A stretch of 64,000 bases of DNA, from the NCBI RefSeq assembly GCF_000764305.2, contig NW_025932050.1, forward strand, positions 558,001 through 622,000, written 5' to 3'. The notes beneath the pieces are model-generated. The model searched no databases. It was not told the DNA's origin and saw only the letters and a list, made by a program, of their open reading frames with translations. A program made the position numbers and the translations under genes. This DNA comes from Hyalella azteca (taxonomy: Eukaryota; Arthropoda; Malacostraca; Amphipoda; Hyalellidae). Each line of letters opens with the position of its first letter. Position 1 is the first letter of the stretch. Positions 12,207-24,817 of the stretch are shown piece after piece.

Positions 12207-13132
12207 CTTTCTTCCCCGGCCATCTCTGGCATGTGTATTCTGCTAGGTGGTCTCTGAAAGAGTCTCTGTCGGGAGTTTCGAGTCTGCAGTATTCGATCTG
12301 AACCATGGGGCTGCTTCTCCACAGCCGAGTGCAGAGAGGCAAACTGAGAACTGTCGTTGGAACTCAGAGAACCTCTTTCCAGGGCTGCTTCCTTGAGAGT
12401 CATGAGATTCCCGAGGCGGAAGGATAGCTGCGAGTCTTCTTTTTTCAGGGAATTGGATGACGCCACTTTTTGGATACCGCTTCTCGAGTTTACCTCGACG
12501 CGTCCATTCCAAGGTGGCAAAGTTTGACTGTCTGGAGGATCGACTTCGCAAGATCCGGATATTTCATTCAAATTTTTGGAGGAACGGGATATTTTCTGTT
12601 TACGACCAGGAGTAGAAAACATCGAAAAGATTTTATGTTCTGGAGTGCGACGAGGTGATTCAGAGTCGCCGTAATTGGGACACGTGGAAACCATTTCTTG
12701 ATTATCAACTCTTTCTCGATGGACGGGCTCTCGCGGATCGGCCCGTTTACCCGAACCCGACGATGAGGACAGCTCGTGTAATTTAGAGACACTTTTACCA
12801 TGGACCTCAGGCCACGATGAACTGCTGATGGACTGACTGCGATCTTCAGGCTCGAGTTCATCCGGCGAAAAAAGCGAATTTCTGATCTTATGAGAGTCTT
12901 GAACGTGACTTCGTTTTTTCAAAAACCGTTTGCAAGGCGATTCTTCGTTCTTGTTTTTCAAGTCCAAGTCCACAATTTGGATCTCGTCGTAATCAAAGGA
13001 CATTTTATCGCTGCACGATGTCATTTTTAATGGAAAGTGTTTATTGGCAATGCTGTCGTCAGGCTCCTCTGAGCTCATAACACCGCTGTCGGTCTCACAG
13101 ACCTGCCGCTTGGTGGTTTCTTCGGTTTCCAT
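12207..13132 (-). CDS. First coding exon, Ser-rich N-terminal tail (adenylyl-cyclase-like)
   Basis: This is the longest real coding segment in the window: 308 codons plus two bases, ending at AAAG|GTGAGT. The start ATG at 13132 is the first Met after an in-frame TGA a few codons upstream. The product is hydrophilic and probably disordered. It has an acidic start (METEETTKRQ), Ser runs (SSSSWPEV, SSSSGSGKR), a basic patch (CKRFLKKRSH) and proline-directed sites (SPRRTPEHK, FSTPGRK). It has no signal peptide and no membrane segment, so it would be a cytosolic tail. Its last two bases plus the first base of exon 5578-5677 make a Ser codon, which supports splicing between them. I do not recognise the tail by itself; the cyclase label rests on exon 3. 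A kinase-regulated tail is possible but inferred. Confidence 0.85.
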
Positions 13133-13217
13133 GATAACAAATACTCACGAACTAAATGGTGTAAAAACATCGCTCAAGGTTGAGGAAAAGCTATCAATGA
13201 AGTAGCCATCAGAAATC
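13133..13217 (-). promoter_or_regulatory. 5' UTR segment with splice acceptor and two uORFs
   Basis: A strong acceptor (CCTTTCCCCCTTCCAG) ends at 13218 on the minus strand, so transcription starts in an upstream non-coding exon. The 85-base leader contains two upstream ATGs. One starts at 13209 and makes a 12-codon uORF ending at 13174. The other starts at 13170 in another frame and overlaps the main start codon. Both could lower translation of the main frame; this is inference. Confidence 0.55.
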
Positions 13218-13502
13218 TGGAAGGGGGAAAGGACATTTCTTATTCTAATAAGTTTAATTTAACATTCCAATTCAATCACTGACCATACTAGTCTTAATTG
13301 CCTAATTAAAAATAAGCATTTCAATTAATAGTAAATACATTTCGAAAAGCATGCAAAACAGCTTTTTGCAACAGTGAAATGTCGATCTAATTATCAAGAG
13401 CCTTTATCGCTGTTCCATGATCTATGTTCAATGTTATACAATGACGGACATAGATCTACTTTTCATCAAATCTCAGCTGTTTAAAAAAATGGGTAATAAT
13501 CA

Positions 13503-13648
13503 GGGCCCATACTTTCAAAAAAAGTTAATGGATCGTAAGTTCATCAGCCAATCATTGACGGCCTTTTAAACAAAATCCACCAATCATAGACCAGAAAATA
13601 GAGCGTAAGTACTTACGTTCACTTAGCGAGTTTTGAAAGTATGGCCCC
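13503..13648. mobile_element. MITE-like inverted-repeat element
   Basis: GGGCCCATACTTTCAAAA at 13503-13520 matches, with one mismatch, the reverse complement of TTTTGAAAGTATGGCCCC at 13631-13648. Weaker pairing continues inward as GTTAATGGATCGTAAGT against GCTAAGTGAACGTAAGT. A perfect 14-bp palindrome, CGTAAGTACTTACG, sits at 13604-13617. The element is 146 bp, non-coding, and has no clear target-site duplication. It abuts the left end of the 81-bp array. The superfamily is not assigned. Confidence 0.75.
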
Positions 13649-13649
13649 A

Positions 13650-14020
13650 GGCTCTTAGCTCCACAATCTAGAATCTCTATCGTTTAACAAATGACCCGGA
13701 GTCCTACTTCGTTTTAAATCTATCAATTATTAACAAGAATCTCAGCTCCACTATCTAGATCCGTTTATAAATATTCGCGATTTCAGCTTCAGTTTTTCAA
13801 TCTATTCATTAATAACAGGACCTCAGCCCCACGTTCTAGATACATTAACAAATTTTATTGATTCCAGCTCCTTTTTATAAATCTATTCATTAATAACAGG
13901 ACCTCAGCCCCACGTTCTAGATACATTAACAAAGTTTATTGATTCCAGCTCCTTTTTTAAAATCTATTCATTAATAACCAGGACCTCAGCCCCACGTTCC
14001 GGATCCGTTATAGAATGGCC
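13650..14020 (+). repeat. 81-bp tandem array
   Basis: Units begin TCTATTCATTAATAACAGG at 13801, 13882 and 13963, an exact 81-base period. A diverged unit precedes at 13719 (82 bases) and another partial one at about 13650. Each contains a CTCAGCCCCACGTTCTAGAT block and a GATTCCAGCTCCTTTTT block. The last two full units are almost identical. Confidence 0.9.
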
Positions 14021-14189
14021 GAGATCATCCAGCACCATAATATTGGTCGTAGCTGGAAGTGTAGCCACAATTTCTGAGATCGCATATAAGCTCACGGCAG
14101 CTCATGCGTGGCACGTCGCCGAGATTAGATTCCAGTGGCGGAGGTGGCTTGGGATGCGCGTGGCATCTCTGGCCCACGTAGGCATTGAC

Positions 14190-14670
14190 AGGACTTTTAT
14201 TGGTCTTTTCTACGACCAGAGCTCATCTCTTGATAACTGTAATGTGGGACTTTTACTGGTCTGCTCTATATACACGACCAGCCAGAGTTCACCCCTTGAT
14301 AACTCTGCCATGTAAGTCTTTAAGTGGTCTGATCAACGGACAGAGCTCGTTCCTTAACAACTTTTGTCATGTCGGACTTTTATCGTCCACTCTACGGCCA
14401 GAGTTCGCCTCGTACGTGGTACCTTCGTCTTGTTGCACTCTTTATGGACTGCTCTACGCCAGAGCTCGCCTTTGATAACTCTGTCCTATAAGTGTTTCAT
14501 CGTCCGCCCTACGGCCCGAGCTTGTTCTTGATAAGTCTGTCATTTGAGACTTTCATCCTCCGTCCATCGGCCAGACTTTTATCGTCCGCTCTACAGCCAG
14601 AACTCGTCCTAGATAACTCTGTCATGCAGGACTTTAGGTAGTCTAATCTACGCCAGAGCTAACCTCCTGT
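14190..14670 (+). repeat. Degenerate ~55-68-bp tandem array
   Basis: About eight diverged units share the pattern GGTCTGCTCTACGACCAGAG, then CTCATCTCTTGATAACTCTG, then TCATGTGGGACTTTTAT. The CAGAGCTC-like landmark recurs near 14217, 14283, 14339, 14399, 14460, 14513, 14599 and 14653. The plus-strand open frames across 14043-14475 are products of this array. Confidence 0.8.
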
Positions 14671-17600
14671 TAACACTGTTATAGAGAAAATCTTAACAGG
14701 GAAGCAAAAATTTAATCTATTCTATTCGCGGCAAAAATTCACGAGGACGGCTTGATTGTTCGTTTTTTTTCATGGCAATCTGGCACTGAATGGACAGAGG
14801 AACAGTTCGTGAGCTCCTATCAGTGATCGTTGAGCGGCGTGTAGAACAGTTAACAAGATTGTTCTATAAGCGATCATCCGAAACTTCGTGCGTATTTCAC
14901 ACCCACGACAATTTTAAATTATATGGTTGGACGGTCATGATCAATGATCGTGTCTGTAAACACTTTCTTTGTATTTTCAAACTCTATAATAAATCGCTAA
15001 TATCTACAGCGTCCATTTAATATTTATTGGAAAATATAAGTGTCCTCAAGGGTCAGAAAAATTCCATCGGATTTTATCCTCTCCATAGTTTTAGGAAAAT
15101 TTCTGTAACGACGGCGAACAGAACGCGGCGAAGATCACGCGCCTCGCAGCTCCAGCGACACTCGACCGACTGGACGCGCCTGGAAAGAAAGAATAAGCGC
15201 GTTAGAGTAACAGCAGGGACAAACAACAACATAAGAAAAGAAAAAATGTGAAATTTTAATCTAAAAAAATATTAAATTCATGCAAAGTGCTGTTATAGCA
15301 AAAAACGATGAACACGAAGAGTGTTGAATAAGTCGTATGAAACTGCTTCTCATATATTAACTAGACCAGCACATGCGCGATTAACAATAAGAAAACAATA
15401 CATTTTAAAAGGGCAAGGAAATATGCGGTCTACACATATTACTTCTTCATTAAATCAAGAGAAAATCCCGTGGAAATTCAACAAGAACCTCAATGAAGAA
15501 CTTCCTGTGATACTGACAACACTGAAAGTGATTTTGTATAAGGGAAATGGAAATAATTTTTGTACATGGGTAACATATGCAGCATTTTGGTGTCCAAATA
15601 TATTTAAAAATCCAAGCAAAACTGTGTTCATTTTTGTTCGTTGAATGCAGCTCATTCTATTATGAAACAAAATTTGTCGGAAAAAACAATGTATTTTTCA
15701 ATATCACACAATAATCACGTATACCAGACTCTATGTTATACGATCGCTGTGAACCACTCGCATACGAATTAAGTTACTAACCAATTTATTAACTAATACA
15801 AGAATATTTTGAAGATAAATTATTAGAAAAATATTCCTACGGTTGTGGCAGCACATCTTCTTTAGTACGTGCGTAAGTCATTAAAGTGAGAGTAGCACCA
15901 AAATAGCATAGACCGGTTGGTTGCCGGCAAAATTTTCTTTGATTCGTAATTCAGATCCACATTATTTACAAAAAAAAATATACCCGGAAACAAGAGAAAA
16001 TTGTGAAGATGAAGTTTTCATATGATAAATATGATATATGTATTCGTTAACTCCAAATTCACGGAATAAAATTGTAATAATATCGTATGCGTGTCGTGCA
16101 ATACATTATTCGTCGTGGCAATATCACGCTGCTTCGCTAATTTATTTATATATAACACAAACCTATGAATCAGCTTGTGATGATTGCGTTCAAATTATTC
16201 ATCGAAAATGGTGAAGTAGATGTATGCAAGAAATAACTTTTCAATAAAATTTTGTGATAAACCTCATGAGCTTATATCAGCCAGAAAATTACACTCACCG
16301 TTTACATAACTAAGGAATAAATAATGCTTTTATTTATCCCTTCAAAAGTCACGAAAACAAACGACAAAATTTACCCCCCAGAGGAATTAGTTGCTCTAGA
16401 TGACTTGCTTAGGCGACTCGAACATTTAATTTATTCATTTTCAAGCATTCATTTTACTACTTGACATTTTTTATTTATTGTGTTTTTAAAAGTAAAGAAA
16501 ATGATAAAAATTGTATTTGAAAATTACCATATCTGCTTGCAATTTCAAACTTATAGGTTTACAATTTGAAGATTGTCTCTTTTACTTCTTTTTATCATGT
16601 CAACACTCGTAATTGCGCCTTTTAACCAATATCTAAATACATCTGGGTTAGTAACGTGAGTCATCAAGACTCATTTGAATACATGAACACAATTAAGATC
16701 TTGAAATAGAACTCAACTACGAGCTGTGAATGCGGCTATATTCACGCCCCATCCATCAAGTCTAATCTCTTGGCTCATTTGTATAATAATCTAATTATAC
16801 GTTGAATGTCCCAGTTTTAATTCATGCAAGTGTGACACGATCACAAGATGTTAAGATGAACCGCATTCGCTTGTTGCAGTGTCTTGAAACGCCGCTTGTG
16901 ACGTTGCCGTTGAGAGCGCAGAATGCTACTTGAGAATACATCTTTTTGCAACACTTGCAAGCATAGCTCATGTGTCAGTCGAACATGCTCTTTTAAATTT
17001 AAGTTTATATAAGATTTACCGCTTTTTTATGTATCAAAATAAGATATTTGGTAAATAATCAGATATTTGGTAAAACTCTGCGAACAAAAGTTTTTGATGT
17101 AAGGATTATGGCTTGATCTTTCAAAAATAATTTTAAAATGCTTCAGTAAATTAAGTTTATGAGATGATTTTCAAACATATATTTGTAATCTCGGTGGAAA
17201 GCATTTACTACTAGTCCTGATCAGTAAACTGTGTTGCTTTGCATACACAAATTTATTTGCTCACGCTGGTGAATTTTACAAAATTAAAAAAAAAATAAAA
17301 TTTTATTCGGTAAAGTCATAGGCGCCAGCCCACCTGGCCTGGATGATGCTCCTTCCGCTCAATTTGGCCAGCCAGAGAAGGATGGCTGTAGGCCTTCCAA
17401 TAACCCTTCACATTACGATCCTGCCTCGGCTCAATTCCCGTGAGGCCTTCAGTTCCTCAAAGGTTTTTTGTATTGTTTACATGAATGGGTTAATATTCAT
17501 TTAATTCATATTTGTATTTATTCATGACGACCCTGCCACTGCTGAATTCTTATGGTTTAGAGCCCTTAAATCGTTGTTTGTTTTGCTAAAATTAATGGAT

Positions 17601-20600
17601 TAATATTTCGATTTACATAAAAGGGAGAACTCTTGTGCTACAATTTGAATGAATTTCATTACAATCAAATTGAGGAAATCTCATTAACCAATTTTAGTAT
17701 ACAGATTTTCATTCATGGATGCATTTTCGATGTAACCTCGTCCGTAAACAAGCACCAAATCAATGGTATTTTACATGAAAGTTTCAAGAATTTGCGACGG
17801 TTCGTCTTGTTCTGCAGATGACGGCATAAACTCGGAGATTTTTTTTCAAACTGTTATAGCAGTTCTTTTAAATTCATCATTAACATTAATATCAAAGAAA
17901 TCAATCTTCCTTAACTGCCGCAAAAAAATCTTAAACTTGCTAATTTGAATGAAATAAACTGCAAAAATATAGTGCAGCACGACACAGCCGTGCTCAATAG
18001 TTAGTAAAAATGTAGCAGTATTTTCAATTCAATTTTTTGCTTTAGTCCGCGGATGCTACTCAGAAGTTTCAAGTACTATGCAGACTTGAAAAGCTGTGTT
18101 CATTTTTCGTGCTGCTGGATAGAATAATATCTTGTCAATGTCAACGTAACAAAAAATATTTCAAGTTCAAATCCGCATAATACCTGCGATAAGAAATAAT
18201 ATCGGGTTGGTTTTTCGAAACCTATAGCTCAAGAACTCTGCGGTCTAAAGTGCCCAATCTATATTACATTACTGCATCCGTATTGTTACTCGATTTGAGT
18301 GCATATTTCAATCAAGATTCAGGCGTAAGGAAAATAAATAATATTTGATACAGAATGTATTAGAAAAATGGAACGATCTTGTATTTTTAGCGCATTTTCT
18401 CATTTAGGGAAAAAATGCACTATTGTGCTCGCCATGTCCGTCTGTCTGTCCATCCGACCGTGACCTCAAGTTTTCGTCGACGAGAAAATGCGCTCTCTTT
18501 CACTCACTGCAGTAAGTACTGAGGTATATATTTTTGAATATCCCACAGCGCAAAACATTGGAAAAGAAAGAGAACATCACTCAAAAATCGAAACGCTCTT
18601 TAACACCCGAAAGGAACCTAAAGCGTCACACAGGCGTCAAGTGAGGTGAAGCGTTCATCAGCCCGCAAGGACGAGACTCTTAAGAGGAAGGCCGCCCATC
18701 GTCCCTCGCTTGGCCTTCGCTGACTGGGTCAACAAACGGCCTTCGGGAATATGTCTTGCTGTCCCGCTGTACGCGTTTGCAGACCTTAAAGCTAAATATA
18801 AACGCGAGAGAAGGTAGATTTGCACTTCGTAAGGAGGGTAGAAGTGAAACTTTACGGTTTGTAAGAGATCAAAATTAGTGCTGACCAGCCGGCAAATTTT
18901 TTCTTGAAAATAAAGCTACACACAAGAGGTTTGGCTGACTTAGTAAAGGTTGGCTTAAAGTAATGACTTAATGCATATGATTTCATAATAATAATAGTTA
19001 TAATAGTGATAATAATAAAATAATATATTAATACTATTAATGATATAATTATAACCATATTATTATTAATAATTAACGTTCAGTGAAATCCTGCACTGCT
19101 TGATCCGAGTTTCTTCCTTTAAACTCCTCACTCCTACTTTCACTTCGGTAGATCAAATTATCAAAAAGTTCATTGACAAGAAAAGACATATTTGTTTCGA
19201 AGCCTATACAAATACCTCGTTTTCAAATAGAGTACCAAAATTATTTTTGCGACAGACTTTCTTCATCCGACATCGTTCGTGTATTTGTAAGTTTGAAATT
19301 TTATTATCGTGACTTACAATCGCATTTATTAAGCATTTTGGCTAACCAACCATAAACTGTCTCAACATTTCAGCCTCCTTAAAACTAATCCATAAAACAT
19401 TTCTATGAATGACCAATCTACAAGCAGGGGCATTTTTAATAACTAATCCATAAACAGCCCCTAAACCGGCGAAGCTAATTGCGTTAATTCTGCAAGGTTC
19501 AGGAGACTGATCACTTGATCGCCGGGCTATGTCAGGCTGCAAGCAATAGACGGGGATCTGTGTAACATATATTGACTTAATCTTAATAGGTTTTTTAAAT
19601 GCGATAAAGTAATATAGGGGAATAATTGCAGCAGGTTAATTTTTAGCAGCATGAAGAAAAATTTAACATGATTAATGAAATATTTAGTAAATATCATGGT
19701 ATATTTAGAAGGCTTCGAGACTTGGGTCACAAATATAATCAAGTTACGAAGAAAAATTTAGTAGGCCATAAAATTATAAACTTCCTTTACTGAATTGTTT
19801 AAGAGCGACTTGGCATGTTGGTAAGATCAAGGAAATAGAATGAGTATAACTTAAACAAGTGAGATAAGAAGTAATTACATATTACTCTGACACAAGTTCA
19901 GGAGTCAATGTTCACATGGAATTCATTTTATATAAGAAAATGAAAGTCACACATACATGCGGAAGACGAAGAAGTTGGCTACGGATTAGTCATTTTTTTC
20001 ACAAAACACTATAACCGAAAGATATTCTTTTGATTGGATACTTTTTTACTCAGAAATTGGCTCTCAAAACCAAGAAAAAACGAGCGAGGATAACATATAT
20101 TGATGGAACGAGCCGGGTTACAGCCCGCAGCAACATGTTTTATAGGAAGTGTCAAGTCAGCAGATTTTACGGAAGTGGTGAAGCCCAAACGTGTTGAAGC
20201 GGCAATTTTTTCGCATGAGAACCGGATTTAATTAGAGCTTGAAACCCCTAAATATTTCCCCTTCCCGGGAACACCAAAATAATTCCCCTGAATTCCGGGA
20301 AATGTTGGTATGGGATGAACATCCGCGTAAAAAACTACTTCGATTAATTTTAATAAACGAATCAACAATGCGTCATCTAAATCTATATCAGCACAACTCT
20401 AAATATGATCGCATTATAAAATAATGCATTGCGAAATTATGCAACCTTGTAATAAAATTATTTGAAAGGTAAAATGAGATTAAATGAAAAGAAAAATGAG
20501 GTTAATTTAATGGGAAATGAAATTGACAATGGCTATAATATTGGTCAGTTTTACGCTTTATTTAATTCATCTCAAGAGCACAAGTAACGTTAAAGAAATT

Positions 20601-20851
20601 ATCTTTGGAACCGAAAGAGAAAAACAAACCCAACACACAGTGTATCCTTCTAATAAAACTTTACAGTATGGAAAGTGTTCAAGATTTGGCCTTCTCTTTG
20701 ATGAGAACGTAAAGTGAACATTGAATTAGAGTGCTATAGTAGAAGTCGTCCGAATGGAAATCTTAAAAACAAAATATTTATTCTCTCCCATTGCCCAAAT
20801 ATTCGTCACTTCAAGCTTCACGACCCATGAGCTATGCTGCCGAGATTTTAC
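14671..20851. other. Non-coding stretch without recognisable features
   Basis: AT-rich DNA with scattered short ORFs lacking splice context or composition shift. A G+C-richer block at about 17326-17460 and another at 18640-18770 stand out from the background but give no recognisable protein in any frame. An (ATA)n-rich patch lies at 18985-19075. I see nothing else. Confidence 0.5.
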
Positions 20852-20931
20852 TGAAAAGTAATCACCCTGAAAAGTAGTCACCCTGAAAAGTAATCACCCT
20901 GAGAAGTAATCACATTGACAAGTAATCACCT
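20852..20931 (+). repeat. 16-bp tandem repeat, five copies
   Basis: TGAAAAGTAATCACCC and close variants start at 20852, 20868, 20884, 20900 and 20916, with an exact 16-base spacing. The last two units have two or three substitutions. Confidence 0.95.
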
Positions 20932-21239
20932 TGAGTTCGTAGATGCGTACTCGGCATGAATGAAGTCCGCGGCATCTACTCACTATGATGGAGGAAAAAC
21001 CCTCACTCCCGCCTTGTAAAGACTTTTTGATTTAATAAATCACGATTTTCAGGCCGGAATCGAAGCATAGGATGAGACTGGAGAGTGAATAAGACTCAAC
21101 AGAAATAATTTCTAAACCCTTAACAGGCAAATAGTTTTTTCATTACGAAAAGGTGATATAAAATTTGCAATAACAATAATTCAGGTTCTTCGTTTCTATT
21201 TCATGAAGCCGAGGTTTGCTCTTTTCAGAAAAAATGATT

Positions 21240-21440
21240 TAGCGTCGAATTGATCGATGATAAGCAAGATCGTCAGGGAGTGATCAGCGATAGGCAAGAT
21301 CAGGCGTCAGATTGATCAAAGATAAGCAAAATCATGAGTCGGACTGTTCAGTGATAAGGATCTCACGTGACAGAGTGATAAATGATGAGCAAGATTATAT
21401 GTCAGAGAGACCCGTGATAAACAAGATCATGTATCGCAGT
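21240..21440 (+). repeat. Degenerate GATCAG/GATAAGCAAGATC repeat
   Basis: Diverged units of roughly 30-40 bases combine GATAAGCAAGATC with a CAGAGTGATCA-like stretch. They are too degenerate to give one period. Confidence 0.6.
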
Positions 21441-21541
21441 GATCAGGATCAGCGAGGGTGTTTCCCGTTAGCTGCAATTGACAGGATCTATAGACAGAGC
21501 GCGACAGGCTATCGTGGCGCCTGGTGCCTCCGACGCCACAA

Positions 21542-21690
21542 GAGTGATGAAAACAGTGAGGATAGCGAGTGATGAAAAAAGTGAGGATAGCGAGTGATGA
21601 AAACAGTGAGAGTAGCGAGTGATGAAAACAGTGAGGATAGCGAGTGATGAAAACAGTGAGGATAAGGAGTGGTGAATAGAGAGCGAGGTC
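21542..21690 (+). repeat. 25-bp minisatellite
   Basis: Units GAGTGATGAAAACAGTGAGG plus ATAGC start at 21542, 21567, 21592, 21617 and 21642, with a diverged sixth at 21667. The spacing is exactly 25 bases. Confidence 0.95.
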
Positions 21691-23214
21691 AGTTTATGGT
21701 ACCAAAACAGCGAGGGTAATGATGGTGGTGGAAATACCTATTACGGTGTGAGCTGTGAAAGTAAGGACAATACTCGTAGTGTAAATAATTAAAAAAGCGA
21801 GTATGATGTGAGTTTCAAAAATAGCGAGGATTTTGAATACGTAAATATTTTTAACAATTTGCATGGGTTTCTGAAACGGAAAAATACCGAAAACATCGTG
21901 AATGATTAAAATATTTTGAGAGTGATGCAAATAGCAAGAATGCGTTGGAGGAAACAATGATGAAAACGTTGCTAATGAAGAAAATATCGAAGTCGTTATA
22001 GTAACCGGAAAAGTTACGTTTCACAAGCGATCAAAACATTGTAAAAGAACTAGTATCCAATTTTCAATTTAGTTCTTTGCGTACGGCAATTTTTTTGTCC
22101 CAACTCTAGCAATTGTCAACAAATAAACATGAAATATATTCACGGTATTTGCACATAGAACAACAAGCTCGAATTACGTACCACCCTCAACACCTTCACC
22201 ATTAACTGTTTCATTTGTGAAGAAAACAGGAAAGAATTTTTTTAAACTGGGCTAAAAAATTGCACTTGAGTCATGGAAACGTGCGATGATGACACTCGTG
22301 AAAACAGGAAAGAAAAATTTGCGAGTCATCTGAGCTTAAAGCTTAGAAAACAAACACAAAAATGCCGAGTCAGCAATTGCTCCAGTAATCCGAGCCCTGA
22401 AGAATGAGCGCTATGCTCACATGGTCGTGCTGTCTTGTAAAGAACAAACAAAGGTCGATAATTTAAGTCAAAATTTACAGAATTTCGGCTTTCTAGGTAC
22501 AATCTTGTGCAAAATAGAGGTTTGTAAATACTAAAGATTTAAAAAATTAAGACGTCGACGGAGAATACAGAGCAAAAATTAATTTCTGCGAATACATCTC
22601 AATGACGTTGGAATAATGAATCGATTATATTGTGAATAATTCATCGACTTTAATATAAAAACGAATGAGGAAAATGCCTAACGTTAAGCGAGAGGAGTAC
22701 TTTTGATAGATAAAATTGTTCCGAGCCATTCCTTTGTAGAAAACTTTCAACAAATTACACAAAGAAAAGTTAATAATACAAAAGGGATCTAGAACGTAGC
22801 ATAAACAATTAAACTGGCTCCAATTTCACTCAGATATAAAATGTAACCAACTTTCTTTATATTTTGTCAATTTGTTGCTACTCAAATTTTTTTGCATCTT
22901 GAAACGACGGTGCAATACACTATTCCGGCCTTCACAATAAAACGATGGAATATAACACACGATAAAATGAACAACGATAAAAAAGTGAATTACTAATTGT
23001 TGCATCAATGGTAGCAAATATGCAGAATAATTGATCAATTATGATTCTATAATATCCATTATCCAACTCATACACTACACGGAATACACGGCTTCATTAT
23101 TCGTTAAACCGAACACAATAATTTTATTCACTTGTAAATTATTTGAAAAGTGAGTTTCAGTGGAAGTTCAGTTGCACTTGCTAAGATCCACCGATACGAA
23201 GGTGAATCATGTAG
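21691..23214. other. Non-coding, no feature seen
   Basis: AT-rich DNA that follows the 25-bp array. Weak GTGAG/GCGAG echoes of the array continue to about 21960. No exon, RNA gene or mobile element was recognised. Confidence 0.5.
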
Positions 23215-23420
23215 CATGTGGCCGTATTTATCTAATCGTGAGTCACATAATACGTACAGGCATCACCTGCATGGCCGTATTTTGTACCTCATGAGTGTTG
23301 TAATTATTGCAGAAAGCACTTGACCGTATTTTGTATATCACGAGAAAACTAATAAGCGGAGGATATATACGGCCATATTTATCTCCTCATTAGTGATATA
23401 GCAAGTGCAGGAAATATAGC
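23215..23420 (+). repeat. Degenerate ~50-60-bp repeat with GGCCGTATTT
   Basis: Four diverged units carry a CCGTATTT(A/T)T core near 23222, 23275, 23325 and 23383, each followed by a (C/T)TCATGAG or CGTGAGT stretch. The array is old. Confidence 0.6.
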
Positions 23421-23494
23421 ACTACGATGGCTCCAGATTGTCGTTTCATTCCAATACGGATAGAAGAGAGAACTCAACAGCCCACCCGCGCTTC

Positions 23495-23600
23495 AGTGAT
23501 GAGATGATATGTACTCAGACGTAGTGAAGAGATGATATGTACTCATACGTAGTGAAGAGATGATATGTACTCATACGTAGTGAAGAGATGATATGTACTA
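23495..23600 (+). repeat. 28-bp minisatellite, four copies
   Basis: AGTGAAGAGATGATATGTAC plus TCATACGT recurs at 23495, 23523, 23551 and 23579 with an exact 28-base spacing. The first unit has small differences. Confidence 0.95.
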
Positions 23601-24478
23601 ATAATTGCAATCATCAGTTACTACCTAAGTACTAACAATTACTATCATCAATTACTACCAATAAAGTAACAATTACTGTAAAGAATTTTACTGAACATAC
23701 ACCTCTCCCGTGTACATAAGGTTGGGACCTTTTAGGTAGGACCAGAGTTGATGAGCTCAGGCAAAATTCAGTTTTAACCAAACTGGCCCTAGATTGTTCA
23801 GCAATTTGGTACGTTATCATTTACTTATGTTATGATCATTTTATTGCTTGTTAACTTCGATTATTTTATCTATATGTTATATAATTTCGAATAAACTCAA
23901 CTTTGTGTTCAAATTACATTCTTTGTTTTCAGAAACCGTTACAATCCACAACGAGTTTTCATTCTGAACATTCCCCCGAACAAAGAGCCATATTCTTTGT
24001 AATTACTATCATCAATTTTAAAAAGTTCGAGAAAATGGAAGCAAATTTTATCGATAGAAGCCAATATAATTTAAAAGTAAGGTCGTAAAATTTAAGGAAA
24101 ATCAACCCAAAAATTTATTGCGAATTTCCTGCATGAAATTTAACGTCTCATTGTAATTAATGAAAGTTTAACAATCATAGCAATGTGAGTAAAAACTCCG
24201 AAAAAATGTAACTAATTGGACTGAGATTTTGAAATATTCAGTATTTCTTCGAATGTTAGGGAATATTTATTCGTTCATCATAAACTCCACAGTTGATCAT
24301 AAACTTTTTCTATCACTTCCTTCGTTGTCCATAAAATTTTTCAACGTCTTCACTTTTCGGTAATAAAATGACGAGTTAATTGTTATAATACATTCCTGTA
24401 TTCCTCAATGTCTCGAATGAAATGTTGTTTATTGCCTGATTGATGTTTCCTTTTAACTAACGTGAAGTATTGAACATT

Positions 24479-24817
24479 TCAGTGGGGACATTTCCCCCAG
24501 GTCCACTTCAAATAGAGAGAGCAGCGCGATGAGACCACAAGTTTTCGATGATATTGGCAACACGTATTTTCGAAAGGAGATAATGGAGATGCTGTTACAG
24601 TTGATGGAAACCCGCGTGAGAAGATTATTCTAGAATGTTCAATACCTGAAAATTGGAATGAAAATTCAGAAATAATTTTATTCCAACAAGTGATGTACAC
24701 ATCACTCAGTAGGAGTAACAAGGTAAACGTTGAAGACAATTTCAACGAATAGATCAGTTTATTAATTTGTTCAAGTAACGCGTCCACCTTGATCTCCACT
24801 ACCGATCGATCGCTCAC
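24479..24817 (-). CDS. Candidate small ORF or two-exon remnant, unrecognised
   Basis: An open frame of 112 codons begins MSDRSVVEIKVDALLEQINK. The first 30 residues are amphipathic and coil-like, whereas the next 30 are Leu/Phe/Ile-rich and look like background. A strong acceptor (TCATTCCAATTTTCAG) occurs inside the frame at about 24650, so the true structure may be two exons rather than one continuous frame. The frame has no similarity I recognise. It could equally be chance; the background of this window often gives frames of 60-100 codons. Confidence 0.2.
   Translation of the reverse strand: MSDRSVVEIKVDALLEQINKLIYSLKLSSTFTLLLLLSDVYITCWNKIISEFSFQFSGIEHSRIIFSRGFPSTVTASPLSPFENTCCQYHRKLVVSSRCSLYLKWTWGKCPH

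Noticed and set aside
14043..14475. Plus-strand ORFs of 90 and 96 codons
   Set aside because: They lie largely in the degenerate tandem array at 14190-14670.
15321..15670. Plus-strand 107-codon ORF and its antisense
   Set aside because: No composition shift, splice signal or motif; chance frame.
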